From CAYLZN01 sp964387935 (lineage in GTDB: Bacteria > Acidobacteriota > Vicinamibacteria > Vicinamibacterales > JAFNAJ01), in contig CAYLZN010000154.1 in assembly GCA_964387935.1 (NCBI GenBank), positions 1 through 12,379 of the forward strand: a stretch of 12,379 nucleotides of DNA, written 5' to 3'. Positions within the stretch are counted from its first letter, which is position 1. Every line of letters starts with the position of its first letter. The notes beneath the pieces were generated by a model that was not told where the DNA came from, searched no databases, and saw nothing but the letters and a program-made list of their open reading frames with translations. Shown piece by piece: positions 6,266-12,379 of this stretch. The position numbers and the translations under genes were made by a program.

Positions 6266-7423
6266 TCATTTGACAGGAACTCGCCACTGGCGTCCAGCAG
6301 AACGGGAGCGCCGGCGGCCGGCGGTCACGTCCACCAGGGGGGCCGCGGTGAGCGGCACGTGGTCGATGTCGGCCAGGGTGCGTGCGAGGACCGCGGGTGA
6401 CGCGAGGTGGACGAGCAGCAGGTCCGCATGGCGGAGCGTGTCGAAGAGCGAATCGGCCCGGCAGCCCCGCAGGGTCCCGAGCACGACGAACAGCCAGCGC
6501 ACGTACCCACGTACTCCCCCGCTTTCGTGCGCGACCCAACTCGCCCAGGCGCGCGCAGCCAGATAGCGACGGACCACGTCGTCCTCGGACGCGCACGTCG
6601 GGTCGCCGCACTCCGGCGTCGTGGCGGCAGGCGTGAACGACTGGCACACATCGGGCGGGATGGCATCGGCCAGGAGACGGAGGGCTCCTGCTGCAGCAGC
6701 GGGTCCGGAATCAGGGACCGACGGGTGATGCTCCTCGACGCTCGCAGCTGCGAGACATCGCTCCGCGTAGCAGTCGAGCGGACCGTCCTCGGCCCGCCAG
6801 CGGCGGAGGGCTTCGGCGCCCGCGGCGAGGGCGCCCAGCGACACCTCGAGCGGGACGGCGTTCCGGCGCAGATTGGCCAGCACGAACCGCTCCCAGTGGT
6901 CGAACGCCGTCCAGGTGAAGAGCGCGTCGGGTCGCAGCAGAGGAGGCAACGCGTCTCGCAGGTCCAATCCCTCCCACACGTGCGCCTCGACCAGCATCGC
7001 CGGCGCCGGTGTCACCTCGATGTCCTGCGGGCTGCCGAAGAGGAGGGACGCAGCCGTGGGGCAGTAGTGCGACAGCGACACCGCCGTGGAGCCGGGCCGC
7101 ATCACCGCGACACGCGGGAACTGCTGACACGAGAGCGGCAGCGCGCCGTGGCCCAGGCTGCGTTGTATCGCGCAACCTCTGTCCTCGAACGCGCACCGAC
7201 CATCATCGCCGACGCCGATCAGGCCCGCGTAGTCACCCGACCGCGTGGGGAACGCGACGAGCGGCGCAGCGTCGGAGGGGACGACCAGCGCTCCGGCGCG
7301 CAACGCCTCGGACAGCGCGTCGTAGCACGAGACCTCGACCGGGATCGTCCAGCCGGAGCGGCAGCAGGCGCCGGCGTTGCGGCAGACGTAATCCTGATGG
7401 AAACGCAGGATGTCCGCCGTCAC
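6266..7423 (-). CDS. Cysteine-cluster protein, YkgJ / FliB (flagellin lysine-N-methylase-like) family
   Basis: 385 aa. The N-terminal 125 residues carry the metal-chelating cysteine pattern of the YkgJ/FliB family: C14-x5-C20-C21 followed by SGW, then C77 and C84 in CAFEDRGC, C99 in LSCQQFPR, and C121 in HYCPT. These clusters are thought to bind zinc or iron (an Fe-S centre in FliB-type proteins). The C-terminal two thirds is a helical, Ala/Leu-rich region without a motif I can name, with further cysteines at about 218, 223, 260, 272, 277 and 321. The GTG start overlaps the stop of the ACT-domain gene (GTGA) and has no ribosome site of its own. No flagellin gene is in view, so a lysine-methylase role is not supported by context. 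Substrate unknown. Confidence 0.75.
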   Translation of the reverse strand: MTADILRFHQDYVCRNAGACCRSGWTIPVEVSCYDALSEALRAGALVVPSDAAPLVAFPTRSGDYAGLIGVGDDGRCAFEDRGCAIQRSLGHGALPLSCQQFPRVAVMRPGSTAVSLSHYCPTAASLLFGSPQDIEVTPAPAMLVEAHVWEGLDLRDALPPLLRPDALFTWTAFDHWERFVLANLRRNAVPLEVSLGALAAGAEALRRWRAEDGPLDCYAERCLAAASVEEHHPSVPDSGPAAAAGALRLLADAIPPDVCQSFTPAATTPECGDPTCASEDDVVRRYLAARAWASWVAHESGGVRGYVRWLFVVLGTLRGCRADSLFDTLRHADLLLVHLASPAVLARTLADIDHVPLTAAPLVDVTAGRRRSRSAGRQWRVPVK

Positions 7424-7833
7424 AGACCCAGGACCCGCGCGGCGCGTTCGAAGTCCTCGTGCCTCACGTAGATGATGTAGCCGAATCCGCCTCGCCCGTC
7501 CGTCACCCCGGACGCGCAGACGACATTGAGGCCGGCTTCGTACAGGCGACGGTGGTACTCGACGAGCGCGCCCAGTTCGTTGTCGCCCTGGATCAGAAAT
7601 GCATGTTGCGGCCCGTTGAGTGTCAGTCCCTCTTGCGCGGCCACGTGCTCGAGCTGTCCTTCGTCCTCGGGGAAGAAGACGAGCTGGGTCTTCTCCATGC
7701 CCAGCGGGATGCCGTTGAACGCGAGCAGGGTCACCTCACCGGACGCGAGGTGCGCGAGGAGCTGGTACGCCTCGCCGGGCCTGTCATCCACCACCGCGTA
7801 GTAGTAGGCGATGGGGCGAATCGCGGCGGCCAT
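7420..7833 (-). CDS. Tandem ACT-domain protein, function unknown
   Basis: 137 aa, apparently two ACT-like ligand-binding repeats with no catalytic domain. The first runs from about residue 8 (YYYAVVDDRPGEAYQLL, then VTLLAFNGIPLG). The second starts at about 77, with the ACT-style FLIQGDNELGALVEYH, LYEAGLNVVCASGV and a closing YIIYVRHEDFERAARVLG. ACT modules usually bind amino acids or small effectors and act as regulators. The ATG at 7833 is preceded by AAGGA at eight bases. Its stop overlaps the start of the cysteine-cluster gene (GTGA), so the two are probably made together and may form one functional unit. It follows rtcB by 75 bp on the same strand. No signal peptide. Confidence 0.8.
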   Translation of the reverse strand: MAAAIRPIAYYYAVVDDRPGEAYQLLAHLASGEVTLLAFNGIPLGMEKTQLVFFPEDEGQLEHVAAQEGLTLNGPQHAFLIQGDNELGALVEYHRRLYEAGLNVVCASGVTDGRGGFGYIIYVRHEDFERAARVLGL

Positions 7834-7850
7834 GGCGCGAATCCTTTCTG

Positions 7851-7880
7851 CCGCCCGTGGCAGAGGGCGTGGACGGGCGG
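7851..7880. other. Inverted repeat between rtcB and the ACT-domain gene
   Basis: CCGCCCGT (7851-7858) and ACGGGCGG (7873-7880) form a perfect 8-bp stem with a 14-base loop. It sits 28 bases beyond the rtcB stop and immediately upstream of the AAGGA ribosome site of the next gene. It may trim or stabilise the rtcB message 3' end, or modulate readthrough. No T-tract follows it on the minus strand. Confidence 0.4.
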
Positions 7881-7908
7881 ACCTCCTGCAGGCATTGTAG
7901 ACCCGTCG

Positions 7909-9351
7909 TCAGCCCTTGATGACCCCCATGGGTCGAAGACGCGCGACCTTGCGCGCGATGCCCGCGCCGTGCACCACGTCGATGACCTCGTCCACATCTT
8001 TGTAGGCATCCGGGATCTCCTCGAGGATCCCGTCGCGGGTCTCGCTCTTGACGACCACGCCGGCCTGTTCCAGCGCGCGCAGGACGCTGTGCACGTCGCG
8101 GCCGCGCTTCGCGGCCGTCCGACTGAGGAGGCGGCCCGCACCGTGGCAGGCCGTGCCAAAGGTCTCGCGCATCGAGCCGGCCTGGCCGACGAGCACCCAC
8201 GAGGCCGTGCCCATCGACCCCGGAATGAACACGGGCTGGCCGCAGGCGCGATACGAAGCAGGGATTTCGGCGTGCCCCGGCGGAAACGCGCGGGTGGCGC
8301 CCTTTCGGTGCACCAGCACCTCGCGGACCCGGCCCTCGATGGTGTGCGTCTCCAGCTTGGCGATGTTGTGGCACACGTCGTAGACGACCTCCAGGCCGAC
8401 GTCGCGACCGAACACCTTCCGGAACGCCTCTCGAAGGAAGTAGGTGATGCCCTGGCGATTCGCCCATGCGAAATTTGCGGCGGCGCGCATGGCGCCGAGA
8501 TATCGCTGGCCGTCGCGCGACTGGCTGGGGACGCAGGCGAGCTGGCGGTCGGGCACGGCGAGCCCGTGCCGGGCCATGGCCGGACCCATGTCGCGCAACG
8601 CGTCGGTGCACACCTGGTGCCCGAGTCCTCGTGACCCGGAATGCACGAGCACGACGACCTGGCCTGCCTGGAGCCCGAGGTCGCGCGCGGCCCCCTCGTC
8701 GTCGACCCGTTCGACGTACTGGACTTCGAGGAAGTGGTTGCCGCTGCCGAGCGTGCCGACCTGCGGACGGCCGCGTTCCTTGGCACGCGCCGAAACGGCA
8801 TCAGGGTTCGCGTCGGCCAGTGCCCCGCCGGCCTCCGAGAACTCCGCGTCGCGCGCGTGGCCGTACCCGTGCGCGACCATCCACCGCGCGCCCTCCACGA
8901 GCACGCCGTCGAGGTCGCGGGGCGTGAGCCTGATGGCACCGGAGCCGCCTGTGCCGCACGGCACGTCCCGGAAGACCTGCATTACGAGATCGCGCACGCG
9001 CGGCCGCACCTCGGCCACGCCGAGATCCGCGCGGAGCAGGCGCACCCCGCAATTGATGTCGAAGCCCACGCCGCCAGGGGAGACGACGCCAGATTCCCAG
9101 CAGGTGGCGGCCACACCGCCGATTGGAAAGCCGTAGCCCTGGTGGATGTCCGGCATCGCGAGACTCGGCCCGACGATCCCCGGCAGCATCGACACGTTGA
9201 CGGCCTGTTCGAGGGACTGGTCGCCGGCGATGTGGTCGAGAAGAGCCTTCGAGGCGTACACGATCACGTCGGTGCGCATGCCCCGGGTGGAGTCGCGAGG
9301 GATGCGCCAGCGGAAGTCGTCGATGCGCTGGAGCCGGGATGCGGCGCTCAT
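7909..9351 (-). CDS. rtcB: RNA-splicing/repair ligase RtcB
   Basis: GTP- and Mn2+-dependent RNA ligase joining 2',3'-cyclic phosphate (or 3'-phosphate) ends to 5'-OH ends, via a GMP-histidine intermediate; in bacteria it is used in RNA repair. 480 aa, the usual length. The active-site set is complete: D98 and C101 (GVGFDINCGVRLL), N205, H206 and E209 (GSGNHFLEV), H237 (VHSGSRGLGH), H328 (DVCHNI), GSMGTASWVLVG (378-389), and the guanylylated H403 in CHGAGR. The ATG at 9351 overlaps the archease stop (ATGA); an in-frame upstream extension would run into archease. There is no Shine-Dalgarno before it, so translation probably depends on archease. Neither rtcA nor the regulator rtcR is in the window. 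Confidence 0.98.
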   Translation of the reverse strand: MSAASRLQRIDDFRWRIPRDSTRGMRTDVIVYASKALLDHIAGDQSLEQAVNVSMLPGIVGPSLAMPDIHQGYGFPIGGVAATCWESGVVSPGGVGFDINCGVRLLRADLGVAEVRPRVRDLVMQVFRDVPCGTGGSGAIRLTPRDLDGVLVEGARWMVAHGYGHARDAEFSEAGGALADANPDAVSARAKERGRPQVGTLGSGNHFLEVQYVERVDDEGAARDLGLQAGQVVVLVHSGSRGLGHQVCTDALRDMGPAMARHGLAVPDRQLACVPSQSRDGQRYLGAMRAAANFAWANRQGITYFLREAFRKVFGRDVGLEVVYDVCHNIAKLETHTIEGRVREVLVHRKGATRAFPPGHAEIPASYRACGQPVFIPGSMGTASWVLVGQAGSMRETFGTACHGAGRLLSRTAAKRGRDVHSVLRALEQAGVVVKSETRDGILEEIPDAYKDVDEVIDVVHGAGIARKVARLRPMGVIKG

Positions 9352-9770
9352 ACGTCGAGGAACACGCGGCCCACCCACGTGCCGTCGCGCTCCGTCACCT
9401 CGAGGTCATGATACGTCACCGCCTTGACAATCAGCCTCCACGGATGGCGCCCCAGGTGTCGCGGTTCGCCCACCAGCGCGGCGAAGACGCGCGTCTCATC
9501 GATCTGCGTGACCTCGCAGGATCGCGCGGCGAAGCGGCCCGTATCGAACAGGTACAGCACCTCCTCGAGGAAATTCACCAGCAGCGAGCCGTAGTCCTGC
9601 CCGGTCACCGCAATCGGCCACCGGGCGCCTGTGGTGAGGTTGGTGTCATCGACCGCAATCGACACGAGCGCCGCCACGGCCTGCTCGAACAGCGCCGCCG
9701 CCGTGTCGCCGCGGGCTTCGAAGCCGACGTCGGCGGTGTGCTCGAGGATGGTGAATCCGCTGGTCGTCAA
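9348..9770 (-). CDS. Archease (RtcB activator)
   Basis: 140 aa. Archease speeds guanylylation and turnover of RtcB. Family signatures: LEHTADVGFEARG (9-21), with Asp14 a likely metal ligand; LLVNFLEEVLYLFD (63-76); VKAVTYHDLEV (115-125); and the C-terminal DV, whose Asp139 is also a metal ligand in studied archeases. The only start that keeps the conserved N-terminus is TTG at 9770, which overlaps the L,D-transpeptidase stop in TTGA and has no ribosome site. It is thus probably translated by coupling. Its stop overlaps the rtcB ATG by 4 nt, matching the known functional partnership. Confidence 0.95.
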   Translation of the reverse strand: MTTSGFTILEHTADVGFEARGDTAAALFEQAVAALVSIAVDDTNLTTGARWPIAVTGQDYGSLLVNFLEEVLYLFDTGRFAARSCEVTQIDETRVFAALVGEPRHLGRHPWRLIVKAVTYHDLEVTERDGTWVGRVFLDV

Positions 9771-11386
9771 GGCCTGGGACGGTTTCGCGCGGCGGTCACC
9801 GCGCGCTGGTCGAAGGTGAACGGCCCGTCGAGGGCGGCCAGTTCCGCGGCATCGCGCTTGTACACGTCGTCGTAGAAATACACGTCCTCGTCTCCGACGC
9901 CAGCCACGGCAGTCCAGTACAGCAGCAGCACAGGGAGCGTGCGTGTCACCTCGATGAACTGCGTGCGGCCGCTGTCGATCGCCGTCCGAATCGCCGATTC
10001 GGGCCAGCGTTCCGGATCGTCGAGGACGAGGCTGGCCAGTTCGACGATGCGGTCCACGCGAATGCAGCCGCTGGAGAAGGCCCGCGCGTCCTCGTTGAAG
10101 AGATCCCGCTGCGGCGTGTCGTGCAGGTAGACCAGGTGCGGGTTCGGGAAGTTGATCTTGAGCCGGCCGAGCGCGTTGTTCGGGCCCGGGGGCTGGACCA
10201 CCCGGCCGTCCACCTGCCTGAAGCCCTTCTTGCGCAGGTAGTCCGGGTCCTTGCGCATGCCGGGGATCACATCACGCTGCATGATGCCCGGCGGGATCGT
10301 CCAGGAGGGATTGATGACGACCTGGTTGATCTCCGCCCTGAATACCGGCGTCCTGGTGTAGGGCTTGCCGACGACCACGTTGGAGGCGAGGCGGACCGCG
10401 TTGTCTTCGATGTGCAACGCCCTGAAGCTCGGGATGTTCACGACGACGAACTCCGCTGGCAGGTCGTGCAGGAGCAGGCGTCCCCGTTCGAGGGCGAGGC
10501 GGAGCTTGGCGATGCGGTCGGCGACGGGCTTGTTGATCGCCCCCAGCGTTCGTGCCCCGAGCACGCCGTCGGCGGTCAGGCCGTTGCGCGACTGAAAGCG
10601 CCGGACCGCTTCGGCGGTCCGGCGGCCGTACGTGGTCGGGGTGGCCGCCAGCGTGTCGGGCGCGGCCGCATAGGCGTCCTCCGTGGCCAGGCGCTGACGC
10701 AGGATCGGCACGCGCGGGTCGACGTCGCCGGGCTTCAGGGTCGGACCGGCGGGCACGGGGGGCCAGCCGCCGGCGGCCTCGATGGCCCGGTAGCGCACCA
10801 GCGCTGCCCGAAGCGCGGCGTAGAGCGGCTGCTGAGGTCGCAGGCGATCCAGCGCCGGGTGCAACCGGCCCGCGGCGATCGCCTGTTCGAGCAGTTCCGT
10901 CGGGGGAGTCGCGAGCACTCCCTCGAAGTCCGGCCTGAAGTTCCAGGCGCGGTCGATTCTGGTCGGGTCGATCTTGCCGTAGCGCAGGTGGTAGGCGAGT
11001 CGTACGACCGCGTCGGTGGCGAGCAGGTCCAGGTCTGCGTCGCGCATCGGGACGGCCGGGAGGGTCCGCAGTCGATCCAGCGTCGACGCGTGATAGTCCT
11101 CGGGTGAAAGTCCGTCGCCGCGGCTGGCCTGGACCACGGCCAGGAGTTCGTCGATCCGAGCGGGCGCGGTCCAGGCGGGCTCGTAGCCGCGACGCTCGTA
11201 GAAATCGGGAAGGACGACGCGAGAGGCGAGCGTGCGCCCACTCACGACGACCTTCGCGCCGTTGCGCAGGTGGTCCACCCGCGTGTTGATGAGTGCGGCG
11301 ACCTCGCTCTGCGCGTGAGCCGACGCGGCCGCCAAGGCGAGCAGGAGACCGGTCAGCGCCCACGAGGGTCGTGACATGGCGGGCAT
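9767..11386 (-). CDS. Exported L,D-transpeptidase, YcbB/LdtD family
   Basis: Periplasmic enzyme expected to form 3-3 (meso-DAP to meso-DAP) peptidoglycan cross-links or a related reaction. 539 aa: signal peptide (1-25, cleavage near AHA-Q); an N-terminal YcbB scaffold domain (about 55-200); a peptidoglycan-binding domain (about 220-285, with RRTAEAVRRFQSRNGL and DGVLGARTLGAIN); and the YkuD catalytic domain (about 312-480) with PVFRAEINQVVINPSW, YLHDTP (420-425, His422) and FSSGCIRV (437-444, nucleophile Cys441). The insertion between 360 and 410 (KKGFRQVDGRVVQPPGPNN) fits the capping loop of YcbB-type enzymes. The C-terminal PVLLLYWTAVAG...FYDDVYKRD is also typical. Two near ATGs exist (11386 and 11377) with no clear Shine-Dalgarno. 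The stop overlaps the TTG of archease. First gene of the minus-strand series. Confidence 0.96.
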   Translation of the reverse strand: MPAMSRPSWALTGLLLALAAASAHAQSEVAALINTRVDHLRNGAKVVVSGRTLASRVVLPDFYERRGYEPAWTAPARIDELLAVVQASRGDGLSPEDYHASTLDRLRTLPAVPMRDADLDLLATDAVVRLAYHLRYGKIDPTRIDRAWNFRPDFEGVLATPPTELLEQAIAAGRLHPALDRLRPQQPLYAALRAALVRYRAIEAAGGWPPVPAGPTLKPGDVDPRVPILRQRLATEDAYAAAPDTLAATPTTYGRRTAEAVRRFQSRNGLTADGVLGARTLGAINKPVADRIAKLRLALERGRLLLHDLPAEFVVVNIPSFRALHIEDNAVRLASNVVVGKPYTRTPVFRAEINQVVINPSWTIPPGIMQRDVIPGMRKDPDYLRKKGFRQVDGRVVQPPGPNNALGRLKINFPNPHLVYLHDTPQRDLFNEDARAFSSGCIRVDRIVELASLVLDDPERWPESAIRTAIDSGRTQFIEVTRTLPVLLLYWTAVAGVGDEDVYFYDDVYKRDAAELAALDGPFTFDQRAVTAARNRPRP

Positions 11387-11430
11387 TGTGGACGGAAGCG
11401 GCCCGGAGTGTCGAGCGGAAGAAGAGCGGC

Positions 11431-11479
11431 GTACGGCGTACGGCGTACGGGGCGGGCGGCTTGCGGCGGGCGGCAGGCA
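11431..11479. repeat. Degenerate 7-bp tandem repeat, GTACGGC type
   Basis: Seven consecutive heptamers: GTACGGC, GTACGGC, GTACGGG, GCGGGCG, GCTTGCG, GCGGGCG, GCAGGCA. The first three are nearly perfect; the rest keep the 7-base phase and G-rich start while drifting in sequence. Confidence 0.75.
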
Positions 11480-11500
11480 CGGTGGAAATCGTTGGCCAGT

Positions 11501-11528
11501 TGCCGCGTGCTGGGTGCGGCGTGCGTGA
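11501..11528. repeat. Degenerate 7-bp tandem repeat, TGCNGCG type
   Basis: Four heptamers in phase: TGCCGCG, TGCTGGG, TGCGGCG, TGCGTGA. The first three bases are constant in all four. It lies 21 bases after the first patch. Confidence 0.55.
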
Positions 11529-11582
11529 TCGAGAGGCCGGCGACGGATGGGGGCTCCATCGCTAATCCCGTGTTTCGAGGGC

Positions 11583-11610
11583 GCACCCGGTACCTGGCAC
11601 CTGGCACTCT
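11583..11610. repeat. Degenerate 7-bp tandem repeat, G(C/T)ACCTG type
   Basis: Four heptamers: GCACCCG, GTACCTG, GCACCTG, GCACTCT. The GNAC start resembles the GTACGGC patch 100 bases upstream, so both may come from one repeat family. Confidence 0.7.
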
Positions 11611-11777
11611 ATCCACGGGCGCCGCACAGTTTCTGACGGAATTGGTTCAGTTCCTTCGTCTGCCTTCTGCCGAGCCGAGTCATCTCCGGGTGTAACTTCA
11701 GGCTGCCCGCTGGCCGCTTTGGGACTGCCGTGACGACCCCCTTTGCGAAACTGCGTCCGGAGCGTTGTCCTGCACGT

Positions 11778-11792
11778 TGGCGCGAAGATTGC
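11778..11792 (+). promoter_or_regulatory. Candidate sigma-54 (RpoN) -24/-12 promoter
   Basis: TGGCGCG-AAGA-TTGC matches the consensus TGGCACG-N4-TTGC at every position but one (G for A). The invariant GG (11779-11780) and GC (11791-11792) have the required 10-base spacing, and a T precedes TGG as preferred. It predicts transcription from about 11804, a leader of about 115 nt before the ATG at 11918, and control by an ATP-using enhancer-binding activator. PEP-CTERM genes are known targets of sigma-54 with PrsR-type activators, which fits the downstream gene. Confidence 0.65.
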
Positions 11793-11832
11793 GCCTCTTG
11801 TTCATCAAACTGAAGGCGAGGAAAGCAAACCA

Positions 11833-11848
11833 CCAGCCGATCGGCTGG
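11833..11848. repeat. 16-bp perfect palindrome in the predicted leader
   Basis: CCAGCCGATCGGCTGG is its own reverse complement. It lies 69 bases before the ATG and about 40 bases downstream of the candidate sigma-54 element. As DNA it could be a dimeric regulator site; as RNA it folds into a 6-bp stem with a GAUC loop. Confidence 0.55.
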
Positions 11849-11917
11849 CAGTGTCGAGGGCCGACCGGGTGTGCATGGAGGTCTGCCTCGGCTCAGCGCT
11901 GCCATTGGAGGCCCAAG

Positions 11918-12379
11918 ATGAAGCGCTGGTATCGAATGCTCTGGATTCTCGTGGCCGTTCTGGCGGTGTCGGTGCCGGCGCCGGCGAGTCCCGTCCTCTG
12001 GACACTGAGCGGAGTGACGTTCTTCGACGGTGGCACGGCGGCTGGGAGCTTCATCTACGACGTCAGCACGAACACCTACACTTCGGTGAGTCTCACGACC
12101 ACGGCGGGCAGTCTCCGCCCGGGCGCGACACACGCGTTTGAAAGCCCCGTCTTTGGCAGCACGTCCGCGGTGCTGTTCGCCAATTCGAGCACTGCGGCGA
12201 ATCTCACCGGCGAGACGCTGCTCGTCTTGGTTTTCAGCTCGCCGCTGACGAACGTCGGCGGTACCGTTCCCCTTGTGGGCGCCGAGGAATGGACGTGCGC
12301 TGTGCCCGATTGCCATTCGTTCCTCAATGACTACCGCAACACCTACTCCGGGACCTCCCTGAAGGGGCAGGTCTCCACG
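11918..12379 (+). CDS. Exported protein, probable PEP-CTERM-type surface protein (3' end off the window)
   Basis: The frame is open for 154 codons to the window edge. The ATG at 11918 has a full GGAGG (11907-11911) six bases upstream. The N-terminus is a clear signal peptide: MKRWYR, a hydrophobic core (7-19), then PAPAS with likely cleavage after Ala23. The mature part begins VLWTLSGVTFFDGGTAAG and SFIYDVSTNTYTSVSLTT, a beta-rich, Thr/Ser/Gly-rich opening that I recognise from many PEP-CTERM/exosortase substrates. Two cysteines (C127, C132) could form a disulfide. The C-terminal sorting signal, if any, is beyond the window, so the class is inferred. Expected fate: export through Sec, then exosortase processing and release to the surface or exopolysaccharide matrix. 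The candidate sigma-54 promoter upstream supports this class. Function of the protein itself unknown. Confidence 0.82.
   Translation, partial: MKRWYRMLWILVAVLAVSVPAPASPVLWTLSGVTFFDGGTAAGSFIYDVSTNTYTSVSLTTTAGSLRPGATHAFESPVFGSTSAVLFANSSTAANLTGETLLVLVFSSPLTNVGGTVPLVGAEEWTCAVPDCHSFLNDYRNTYSGTSLKGQVST

Larger units (their letters stand above)
11387..11777. other. Intergenic region with repeat patches, no gene seen
   Basis: This stretch separates the divergent transpeptidase and exported-protein genes. I find no credible coding region: open frames here lack a start with a ribosome site and resemble nothing known. It holds three patches of 7-bp-period sequence (listed separately) and a further three-unit run at 11702-11722 (GCTGCCC, GCTGGCC, GCTTTGG). 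It must contain the transpeptidase promoter, but I could not pick a convincing -35/-10 pair on the minus strand. Confidence 0.6.

Noticed and set aside
5884..6647. Longer minus-strand frame that would extend the cytochrome c N-terminus by about 140 residues
   Set aside because: The extension is out-of-frame shadow of the cysteine-cluster gene. The ATG at 6224 has GGAGG upstream and directly precedes a signal peptide.
7851..7880. Intrinsic terminator after rtcB
   Set aside because: The stem is good but no U-tract follows on the minus strand, so it is listed only as an inverted repeat.
11431..11610. Short direct repeats considered as a CRISPR array
   Set aside because: The units are 7 bp, contiguous and degenerate, with no spacers and no cas genes nearby.
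11609..12316. Minus-strand frame of 235 codons antisense to the exported-protein gene
   Set aside because: No ribosome site and no recognisable domain. The plus-strand frame has a signal peptide, a strong Shine-Dalgarno and a family-like opening.

Overview
This is a high-GC, densely coded bacterial chromosomal window. It carries lpxB (lipid A synthesis) and a type II/type IV pilus assembly ATPase, so the host is Gram-negative with an LPS outer membrane. It also has a probable PEP-CTERM-type exported protein behind a sigma-54-like promoter, and intergenic arrays of degenerate 7-bp repeats. Together these make me think of Acidobacteriota (Vicinamibacteria-like) or a similar environmental lineage. 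That placement is inference from style, not proof. I see no tRNA, rRNA, CRISPR array, transposase or phage gene.

Layout. (1) 1-2360, plus strand: the 3' part of an RlmD/RumA-type rRNA uracil-5-methyltransferase, overlapping lpxB by an ATGA junction. (2) 2370-11386, minus strand, convergent with lpxB across a 9-bp gap. In transcription order it holds an exported YcbB/LdtD-like L,D-transpeptidase, archease, RtcB RNA ligase, a tandem-ACT protein, a cysteine-cluster (YkgJ/FliB-like) protein, an exported monohaem cytochrome c, a GlcD/D-lactate-dehydrogenase-type FAD oxidase, and a GspE/PilB ATPase. (3) 11387-11917: a 531-bp intergenic region with three 7-bp-period repeat patches, a good -24/-12 (sigma-54) promoter candidate and a 16-bp palindrome in the predicted leader. 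(4) 11918-12379, plus strand: the start of a secreted protein with a strong Shine-Dalgarno and signal peptide, running off the window.

How the genes work together. The minus-strand genes form tightly coupled sets. Transpeptidase/archease/rtcB, ACT/cysteine-cluster and cytochrome c/FAD oxidase each join through 4-nt stop-start overlaps (TTGA, ATGA, GTGA, GTGA). In each case the downstream gene has no convincing Shine-Dalgarno of its own, whereas lead genes such as the ACT gene and the cytochrome gene do. Archease and RtcB are a known RNA-ligase activator/ligase pair. Cytochrome c plus FAD oxidase suggests a 2-hydroxyacid dehydrogenase passing electrons to cytochrome c, though the two seem to lie in different compartments. 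The ATPase carries an N-terminal double motif resembling the c-di-GMP-binding MshEN domain.

The most promising leads are the sigma-54-driven PEP-CTERM-like gene with its repeat-rich upstream region, the overlap-coupled translation architecture (including a 9-bp perfect hairpin in the first codons of the FAD oxidase), and the physical coupling of a peptidoglycan cross-linking enzyme to the RNA-ligase pair.
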